8,158 bases of DNA from Gammaproteobacteria bacterium (GTDB lineage Bacteria; Pseudomonadota; Gammaproteobacteria; JAPPPA01). This document shows positions 1-5,281 of the stretch, in pieces. The DNA lies in the NCBI GenBank assembly GCA_028817755.1, contig JAPPPA010000081.1:1906-10063 (forward strand), in the 5' to 3' direction. The translations under genes were made by a program, and so were the position numbers. Numbering within the stretch: position 1 is the first letter of the stretch; each line of letters opens with the position of its first letter. The notes under the pieces are model-generated. The model had not been told where the DNA came from and searched no databases. It was given only the letters and a program-made list of their open reading frames with translations.

Positions 1-783
1 AATGTTATTTAGAGTTAGCGCAACACCAAAACACGCCGCGTAGACAACGAATAGCAACCATACGCGGTAGTCAGACGCTGCCGCTTTAAAGCTTTCTAGC
101 GCGCTGCCTTCCTTCTTGTCAGTTGCTACACCTTTGCGTAGATCTTTGAAGTCTCCGTCTGGTGCGTCAGTGGTGAAAGTCCAATATAGGACGGCGGTAA
201 TAAGCATCATTACGCCAGGGATGATCATGGCTAAACGCCAGCTGATCGCTTCTGAGAAGCCAAGCGCCAAAATACCAGCAAAGAACAGCGGCATTACCAT
301 TTGCGTAACACCACCCCCTAAGTTACCCCAACCAGCAGTAGTGGCGTTTGCCGTACCAACCACGTTAGGCGCAAACATCATAGAGGTGTGGTACTGGGTG
401 ATTACGAAAGAAGCACCGATGGCGCCAATCGCTAGGCGTGCGAGCAAGAAGCTTTCGTAGCTATCGGCTAGGCCGATGGTCATCACTGGCAGCGAGCCAA
501 GTACTAATAGTGTGGTGTAAACGCGGCGTGGGCCGAATTTGTCGGTTAATGGTCCAATAAGTAAGCGAACCAAAACGGTAATACCGACAGAGGCAATGAT
601 GGTATTACCAATTTGGGCTTTAGTAAGTAGTAAGTCTTCGCGTACTACCGCCATCAGTGGCGCAATACCAAACCAACCGAAGAAACATAAAAAGAACGCA
701 AACCACGTTAAGTGGAAGGTGCGCATCTGAACTGATTTGAAATCAAACAGGTTAATACCTGTGGCTTTATTCTGGATTTCCAT
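1..783 (-). CDS. narK: NarK/NRT2-family nitrate/nitrite MFS transporter, N-terminal part (cut by left edge)
   Basis: Inner-membrane major facilitator that moves nitrate and/or nitrite. The frame is open from the ATG at 783 to base 1, giving 261 residues, a bit over half of a typical 12-TM NarK. Hydrophobic segments lie near residues 24-47, 60-77, 90-106, 112-137, 160-178, 183-201 and 240-258. The MFS motif A is seen as GPLTDKFGPRR (77-87). Residue R73 in TM2 sits where NarK proteins carry a substrate-binding Arg. The nitrate signature GWGNLGGG (151-158) follows, preceded by A150 and close to the NRT2 form. The start is supported by AGGAG 7 bases upstream. A sigma-54 promoter lies upstream, which fits nitrogen-regulated nitrate assimilation more than respiration; that reading is inference. 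The family call is secure, but the direction of transport and the exact symbol (narK versus a nas-type name) cannot be settled here. Confidence 0.93.
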   Translation of the reverse strand, partial: MEIQNKATGINLFDFKSVQMRTFHLTWFAFFLCFFGWFGIAPLMAVVREDLLLTKAQIGNTIIASVGITVLVRLLIGPLTDKFGPRRVYTTLLVLGSLPVMTIGLADSYESFLLARLAIGAIGASFVITQYHTSMMFAPNVVGTANATTAGWGNLGGGVTQMVMPLFFAGILALGFSEAISWRLAMIIPGVMMLITAVLYWTFTTDAPDGDFKDLRKGVATDKKEGSALESFKAAASDYRVWLLFVVYAACFGVALTLNNI

Positions 784-788
784 ATCGA

Positions 789-795
789 GGCTCCT
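789..795 (-). promoter_or_regulatory. Ribosome binding site of the nitrate transporter
   Basis: The minus strand reads TATAGGAGCCTCGAT before the ATG at 783. The AGGAG core has 7 bases of spacing, so it fixes the start codon even though the gene is incomplete in the window. Confidence 0.8.
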
Positions 796-815
796 ATACC
801 CCTAGAAAAATAATG

Positions 816-843
816 TGCGTTGCACCGCCGTTGATGCGTTGCA
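816..843. repeat. Pair of 9-bp direct repeats in the transporter leader
   Basis: TGCGTTGCA occurs at 816-824 and again at 835-843, a 19-bp period. The first copy is the core of the short dyad GTGC-GTT-GCAC (815-825). They lie at and just downstream of the start predicted from the sigma-54 promoter, so they could be a protein-binding operator or a leader RNA element. No binding protein can be named. Confidence 0.5.
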
Positions 844-851
844 GCATGGAA

Positions 852-867
852 AGCAGGATGCGTGCCA
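852..867 (-). promoter_or_regulatory. Sigma-54 (RpoN) -24/-12 promoter for the nitrate transporter
   Basis: Read on the minus strand the bases are TGGCACG, four bases, then CTGCT. This matches the RpoN consensus TGGCACG-N4-TTGCW at all but one specified position, with GG and GC at the correct spacing, and a T precedes the TGG. It points at the transporter ATG at 783. The predicted transcript would start near 841, leaving a leader of about 58 bases. RpoN promoters need an enhancer-binding activator such as NtrC; no convincing NtrC site was found upstream. Confidence 0.72.
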
Positions 868-899
868 AGTTTTCTAAGAGCGCCGTCTAGTAGGGCTTT

Positions 900-909
900 A
901 ACGGCCGTT
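900..909. repeat. Perfect 10-bp palindrome AACGGCCGTT
   Basis: A complete dyad centred at 904.5 in the divergent intergenic region. It lies about 64 bp upstream of the start predicted for the transporter and 70-80 bp upstream of the plus-strand gene at 981. It may be a regulator site for either gene, or chance. Confidence 0.3.
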
Positions 910-980
910 GGTCGGATGGCGGTATTGGTTTGATGTGTTGTCGTGAAACAATGCCGAATAGGTTTTAGGGATAAATCAAC

Positions 981-1439
981 ATGATAAAAACACTACTCGC
1001 TGCCACGGCAGTCAGCGTAGCTTCTGTAGCCAGTGCACAGCCATTAGCGCCAATGTTGTCGCTGTCATTCGAATTTGGTGGCACCGCGGAACAAGTGAAA
1101 CCGGCAACCTTGTCGTTGGTTGGTGCTTATGAAAAAGCGGGTGTGTGGAAGCCGTTGGTAGGGGCCGCAGTCTCTAAGCAAGGCCCGGTGCAGCTCTCTT
1201 TATTGGGTGCTGAGCTAGATGTATACCAGCCACGCACGCATGCTGACGCTGGCGGCATTAAGTGGGGCTATATTGCTGGCGGTGCGTTACTTGCGGGTGT
1301 TGTTGCTGCAGCAGGTGGCAGCTCAGACGATGAAGATGATGGTTTTACGGGTGAGAACTGTGGTGGTGGTTCGGCCGAGGCCGGTGAAACCAGTGTCGGT
1401 ATTCCATCAACTAGCGTGAACTGCCGCGAGTCAGGCTAG
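981..1439 (+). CDS. Small exported hypothetical protein with a C-terminal Gly/Ala membrane-like segment
   Basis: I do not recognise the family. The 152-residue product begins with a clear signal peptide (lysine at 3, hydrophobic 4-17, ASA cleavage site before Q20), so it is exported. The mature part has a short beta-like stretch (LSLSFEFGG, about 26-34). A glycine/alanine-rich hydrophobic segment follows (about 95-112, GYIAGGALLAGVVAAAG), then an acidic patch (SSDDEDD, 114-120), then a Gly/Ser-rich tail. Two cysteines (127 and 148) flank that tail and could form a disulfide. The start is preceded by AGGGA, a weak ribosome site about 9 bases upstream. It is transcribed divergently from the nitrate transporter and ends 6 bases from the end of the convergent RND gene. 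The signal peptide and codon pattern make it a likely real gene; a membrane-anchored periplasmic or outer-membrane-associated role is a guess. Confidence 0.75.
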   Translation: MIKTLLAATAVSVASVASAQPLAPMLSLSFEFGGTAEQVKPATLSLVGAYEKAGVWKPLVGAAVSKQGPVQLSLLGAELDVYQPRTHADAGGIKWGYIAGGALLAGVVAAAGGSSDDEDDGFTGENCGGGSAEAGETSVGIPSTSVNCRESG

Positions 1440-1445
1440 CGCTAA

Positions 1446-4247
1446 CTAGGCTTGCTGAACGCGATCTGTCAGTTCAGCAATTCGCGCGGCCTGTGTTTGG
1501 TTCAGGTTGCGGTAAATAATGGCGGCAATGCGTGGGTGACGCTTACGCAGTGTTTCTAAATCTTGGGTGTTGAATTTGAGTACGCGAACCCGCGTCATTG
1601 CGTCTACATTGGCGGTACGTTTTTTATTAAAGCTGCCAACTTCGCCCAATACTGCACCACGGCGCAGCGTGTTCAGGCTAATGCGTTCGCCTTTGTCGTT
1701 ACTTACCCAGACTTCTAATGTGCCATCAATAAGCACATAAATATTGGTCGCGTCGCGGCCTTTTTCAATAATGCGGCTGCCAGCGCGGTGAGAAGTGAAA
1801 TTGCTCATCAAGGCGAAGCGGCGTGCCTGGCGAAGGCTTAAGCCTTGCAGTAGCGGAATTGAGCGTTGTGGGTCGTGCCCCAAGTCGAGGCGTAGTACGT
1901 CCCACAAGGTCACAATCTTCAGTTTAGAGGCCATTGCCGGGGTAAAGGTGACATCGGTAACCCAGGCCATGGCAAGGGTGAAAGCAGCTAATGCACCAAA
2001 TTCGACCTGATTCTGTAGTTGTGAATCAGTCATCACCAAAAAGCCCAGAACCAGCGCAATCGAGGTAAAGGTAATCGGCCGGATCACACCATTTAAGGTG
2101 GCGTAATTGGCTTTCTCTTCACTGGCTGCTTTTTTGGCTTCGGCGTTAAAGCGCACGAGGTAGTGAATGGTGTCATCAACCGCAATACCGAGCACGATGC
2201 AGGCAATTAGGCTGGTTGTGGGGTTAAGTGTGATGCCGCTCAATCCTAATGCACCAAAATAAATCGCGATTGGAATCACGTTGGGCATTAAGGCCATAAA
2301 GCCGACGCGGCGAGAGGTGAATAGCAGCGTCAGGATGATCCAAATAACAACAAGTGCTAAACCGAAGGAAATCAGCTGGCCGCCGGCAATGTCATCGACG
2401 GTACGGGTGGCCAAAACCGAAGAGCCTGTGGCACGGCCAACCATAGGGGGCGGTAGTCTTTTTAAACGCGTTTCTACACGCTTTAACAGTGCGTTAATGC
2501 TGGCGGTGTCTTCCACGTTGGCACGAACAGCGATTTTGATGGTGTGGTATTCGGCATCTACAAAGCTGCGTAACTCGTCGCCACCGCCAAACAGAAACAG
2601 CTGTTTAATGGTGCGAGCTTCTGATGGAATCGTATAGCTGTCGCTGTCGCCCGCATTTAAGTTCTGATTAATTTGCAGCAGCATATCCACCAGAGAGTGG
2701 GTGTCGGCGACTTCCGGTTGTTCTTCTAGCCAGTTTTGTAATGACTGGATATCGGTGAGGGCCTCTGGCTGCACAAAGGTGTCTTTTACATAGCCTTCCA
2801 CCACGATAAAGAAGGGGTTGGCGCCGCCCAAGGTGGTGTTAATGAATTCGTAATCTTGGCGCAGCTCTGAAGTCTCAGGGAAATCAGAGATATAGGTGCT
2901 GCCAACTTCGATGCGGCTAGCGCCGTATAGGGCCACGGCTAATGTGCTGAAGCCAAGCACCAAAATCAGTGGGCGGAATTTTAGGTTATAGCGCGCTAAT
3001 ACATTTGCGGTCCAAGCAAACAGGCGCGAGCCGGTAGGCATGCTGACTTTCTTGGCTTTGCCAGCGACTGTGAGCATCGCGGGCAACAAAGTCAGCGCTA
3101 GGCCGATGGTGTAACAAACGCCAAGCGTGGCAAAAAAGGCAAATTCTTTTACGGCGGCTAGAGGGTTTAGCAGTAGGGCTAGAAAACCGGCAGCGGTGGT
3201 GACACCAGTAATGACCAGTGGCAGAGAGATTTTGTCTAACACCCAGCTAAGGCGCTTGCTGGGATGCACAGAACCCGGCTCGTAATGGCGGAAGCTCTCG
3301 TAGTATTCGGTAATCACGTGCATGCAGTAGGCAAGGCCTAGCGTGATGATCACTGGCGGAATAATCACCGTCACCATATTGAGCGGGCGATGCAAAATCA
3401 CCATGGTCGCCAGCGTCCAGGCCAAGCTGATCATAATCGTCACAAGCGGCAATACGGTGGCGCGCAGGGAACGGAAAGCGACGAGTAGCAGTGCGGCCAG
3501 AATCAGGCCGATTAGCGGTAAGGCCTTGGTGAGCTCGGTAAACAGCGCTTCGGCTGTTGCGGCTTTAACGATGAGGCCGCCAGTTATCCACGTTTCGAAA
3601 TGCGCGTCTTGTTCATTAACAATGCGGCGAATTTCTGGCACTAAATTGCTTTCAAGTAGTGCGCGGTCGCCTAGGTCGCGTAGGCCTACCAGAATGGTAC
3701 CGACTTGGCCGTCGGCCGTGACTAGGGTATTGCGGTAGAGGTCGTTCAGAAGAATTGATTGGCGTGATTCGAGGCTGAAGTCGGTCTCTTTCAGTTGGTC
3801 CAGCACATTGCCAAAGGTGATTTCTTCTTGGCTAACTTGAATGGCGGGTGCTGTGGCGATAGAAACGACGGAATGCACGCCGTGAATCTCGGCCATTTGT
3901 TCGGCCATATCTTGAATGCGGCTGAGCGCGTCGGCCTCTAATATGTTCGCTATTTCACCGGCGTCCGTGTGCGGGCGAAGGGCAACAACAACGGCATCGT
4001 CGCCGCCAAAAATATGTCGGTTTTCTTGATAGAAGCGAAGGTCTTCATCGTTCTTCGGTAGCAGCCGGTCGAGTGAGGGGTCTACATCAAGTCGTAGCTC
4101 GCCAGTGATGGGGTTAACCAAGCTCACCGCTGCGCCAGCGGTTAGCAGTGTTACCAGTAGGATGCACCACCACGCATATTGCGTAGCGAATTTAACCATC
4201 GCGCTGGCGGCGCGTTGGGGTATTTCTTCTTCGGTAACGTTGGCCAT
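1446..4247 (-). CDS. RND-superfamily exporter (COG1033/MMPL type) fused to a C-terminal cyclic-nucleotide-binding domain
   Basis: A 933-residue inner-membrane proton-driven exporter with the usual duplicated RND layout. Half one has TM1 (about 24-45), a periplasmic domain (46-242) and five TM helices (about 244-392). Half two has TM7 (about 425-443), a periplasmic domain (444-622) and five helices (about 623-768). TM10 holds GIAVDDTIHYL, with D691/D692 as likely proton-relay acids; the matching TM4 site reads GLAYCMHVITEYY and lacks acids in that place. Residues about 804-915 form a CRP-like cNMP-binding fold. Its cassette LGEVGSFNKKRTANV keeps E869 and R877-T878, which in this family hold the ribose and cyclic phosphate; the loop between them is one or two residues shorter than in PKA or CRP. 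It starts 5 bases after the LolA-like gene, so the two are probably co-transcribed and translationally coupled. The substrate is unknown; a lipid or lipoprotein is the family-based guess. Confidence 0.93.
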   Translation of the reverse strand: MANVTEEEIPQRAASAMVKFATQYAWWCILLVTLLTAGAAVSLVNPITGELRLDVDPSLDRLLPKNDEDLRFYQENRHIFGGDDAVVVALRPHTDAGEIANILEADALSRIQDMAEQMAEIHGVHSVVSIATAPAIQVSQEEITFGNVLDQLKETDFSLESRQSILLNDLYRNTLVTADGQVGTILVGLRDLGDRALLESNLVPEIRRIVNEQDAHFETWITGGLIVKAATAEALFTELTKALPLIGLILAALLLVAFRSLRATVLPLVTIMISLAWTLATMVILHRPLNMVTVIIPPVIITLGLAYCMHVITEYYESFRHYEPGSVHPSKRLSWVLDKISLPLVITGVTTAAGFLALLLNPLAAVKEFAFFATLGVCYTIGLALTLLPAMLTVAGKAKKVSMPTGSRLFAWTANVLARYNLKFRPLILVLGFSTLAVALYGASRIEVGSTYISDFPETSELRQDYEFINTTLGGANPFFIVVEGYVKDTFVQPEALTDIQSLQNWLEEQPEVADTHSLVDMLLQINQNLNAGDSDSYTIPSEARTIKQLFLFGGGDELRSFVDAEYHTIKIAVRANVEDTASINALLKRVETRLKRLPPPMVGRATGSSVLATRTVDDIAGGQLISFGLALVVIWIILTLLFTSRRVGFMALMPNVIPIAIYFGALGLSGITLNPTTSLIACIVLGIAVDDTIHYLVRFNAEAKKAASEEKANYATLNGVIRPITFTSIALVLGFLVMTDSQLQNQVEFGALAAFTLAMAWVTDVTFTPAMASKLKIVTLWDVLRLDLGHDPQRSIPLLQGLSLRQARRFALMSNFTSHRAGSRIIEKGRDATNIYVLIDGTLEVWVSNDKGERISLNTLRRGAVLGEVGSFNKKRTANVDAMTRVRVLKFNTQDLETLRKRHPRIAAIIYRNLNQTQAARIAELTDRVQQA

Positions 4248-4252
4248 GCGGC

Positions 4253-5026
4253 TTAGCGCACTTTATAAAAGTTGCTGGGGCTGAAGGTGCGCGCCGAAAT
4301 CTTGTCGTCGTACTCGACGCGGGTGATTTCAATTTCGGTGCGGGTTTCGTTTAGCTTGTCTTCCATGCTGGCGCGGCGGGCTAACCAGCGGTCGCCAATT
4401 TGGCTCAAGCTCAAGGGGTCTACGCTCAAAATTTTGCGGGGTTCGCCACCTTGTTCGTAAAGCTCAGACATCAGCGGTACGCAGGTCTCTTGGTCAACTT
4501 GGTTGACGACTTTTTGATAGCTGCTGCTGGGGTCGCTCGGGACCATGGTGACGATCCACGTTTTGCGTTCGCCGTAGCTGCCTTCGCCTTCTACAGATAA
4601 TTCACCACTGGTGGCCACGGCTTGAAGATAACGGATATCTTCATAGCTGAAATCGGTGCCCCACAGTTTGCCCTTAGAGTTACCACTTTTAATGCGATGT
4701 ACCCGTTTAATGGCCGGGATGTAGGAGTAGACGGTTTGCTCGCCTTCTTCTTGAATGGCGAGATAGGCCGCACCTTCTAAATCTAAGGGTGCGTCAATGC
4801 GGGCCATTAGGCGTGTGTCTTTGTCTTCTTTATGTCGCCACCAAAGGCGAGCGCTTAGGGCTTGCTCGCTGCCTGCGCGGTCAATGCTACGTAGGCGTAC
4901 AGACTGCTCGGCCGTAGTGGTAGGGATATTGGCAACCATGCAGCTCTGGATAGTGTCCAGAGTCGCTTCTGCATGGCTATTGCCGGTTAACAGCAACAGC
5001 GGAATCAAGAGCAGCGGTAAACGCAT
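4253..5026 (-). CDS. LolA-like periplasmic protein (outer membrane lipoprotein-sorting type, pfam17131)
   Basis: A 257-residue exported protein with a strong signal peptide (R2, leucine-rich 3-14, cleavage near SHA at 17-19). There is no lipobox cysteine, so it should be soluble in the periplasm. The mature part shows the family marks: YIPAIKRVHRI (102-112), then GTDFSYEDIRYL (123-134), then a strand pair around the SYQKVVNQVDQ region (169-179) and a Pro/Leu turn. Cysteines 29 and 182 might pair. Proteins of this family adopt a LolA/LolB-like half barrel with a hydrophobic groove and are often encoded next to COG1033 RND exporters, as here. The likely job is to accept a hydrophobic cargo from the downstream exporter and carry it across the periplasm; cargo identity is unknown. 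GGA lies 8 bases before the ATG. It is not classical LolA, which is shorter and not linked to RND genes. Confidence 0.9.
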   Translation of the reverse strand: MRLPLLLIPLLLLTGNSHAEATLDTIQSCMVANIPTTTAEQSVRLRSIDRAGSEQALSARLWWRHKEDKDTRLMARIDAPLDLEGAAYLAIQEEGEQTVYSYIPAIKRVHRIKSGNSKGKLWGTDFSYEDIRYLQAVATSGELSVEGEGSYGERKTWIVTMVPSDPSSSYQKVVNQVDQETCVPLMSELYEQGGEPRKILSVDPLSLSQIGDRWLARRASMEDKLNETRTEIEITRVEYDDKISARTFSPSNFYKVR

Positions 5027-5052
5027 GTTGTTTTTCCGTAGTGGCGCTTAGG

Positions 5053-5067
5053 TCAGCAAATGGCTGA
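5053..5067. repeat. Small inverted repeat upstream of the LolA-like gene
   Basis: TCAGC-AAATG-GCTGA gives a 5-bp stem with a 5-base loop, extendable by two pairs including one G-U in RNA. It lies 27-41 bases upstream of the minus-strand ATG at 5026 and so may fall in the operon leader or act as an operator. It lacks a T-run and is not a terminator. Confidence 0.35.
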
Positions 5068-5117
5068 TCGCTAGGCAAATTTATGTATTGTTATTGTGGC
5101 GGCAACCGGCCGAGGTG

Positions 5118-5178
5118 GCAATGTTTTGCGGCGTAGCATTGCTTAACTATGGATTAAGTTTGTTTAACGAGCGTTAAC
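5118..5178. promoter_or_regulatory. Cluster of dyads and TTAAC repeats in the divergent promoter region
   Basis: The 255-bp gap between the LolA-like gene and the protease contains no gene. It holds GCAATG (5118-5123) matched by CATTGC (5137-5142), CTTAA/TTAAG (5142-5146 and 5154-5158) and TTAAC-GAGC-GTTAA (5164-5177). TTAAC also occurs directly at 5143, 5164 and 5174, spaced 21 and 10 bp, that is on one helix face. This looks like a regulator-binding region shared by the two divergent units. No clear sigma-70 promoter with both boxes and good spacing could be assigned to either. Confidence 0.35.
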
Positions 5179-5263
5179 TTATTAGACTAAGCGGTAATAA
5201 ACGAGCGGCTAAGGCGAGGATCGCGACTAGCTGCCAAACACTCAAGCCAAATAAAACGGCAAC

Positions 5264-5276
5264 TTCACGGGGTGAA
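5264..5276 (+). promoter_or_regulatory. Protease ribosome binding site inside a short hairpin
   Basis: GGGGTGA (5269-5275) pairs well with the anti-Shine-Dalgarno region and lies 6 bases before the ATG at 5282. The same bases form the loop and one arm of TTCAC-GGG-GTGAA, a 5-bp stem, so the site could be partly masked in the mRNA. Confidence 0.5.
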
Positions 5277-5281
5277 ACGGT

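Noticed and set aside
116..460. Plus-strand open frame of 114 codons, and another at 539-730
   Set aside because: Both are antisense to the nitrate transporter, whose minus-strand frame runs to the window edge with recognisable MFS and nitrate motifs. The plus-strand products have no signal, domain or ribosome site.
821..837. Possible NtrC site (TGCACC followed by a GATGC half)
   Set aside because: The second half is one base out of register with the NtrC consensus, and the site would lie downstream of the sigma-54 promoter rather than upstream.
784..843. NasR/NasT-type leader hairpins in the nitrate transporter leader
   Set aside because: Only 3-4 bp stems with three-base loops can be drawn. 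The paired hexaloops with A and G at the expected places are absent.
1437..1444. Palindrome TAGCGCTA between the convergent stops, considered as a bidirectional terminator
   Set aside because: The stem is only 4 bp per arm without a loop and there is no T-run on either strand. No factor-independent terminator is visible there.
3343..3738. Plus-strand open frame of 131 codons inside the RND gene
   Set aside because: It is the antisense shadow of the TM region of the exporter, rich in Ser/Arg/Ile and without any domain.
5161..5177. PhoP-like direct repeat TGTTTA-N5-CGTTAA
   Set aside because: The spacing fits, but the second hexamer matches poorly and nothing else supports PhoP control.
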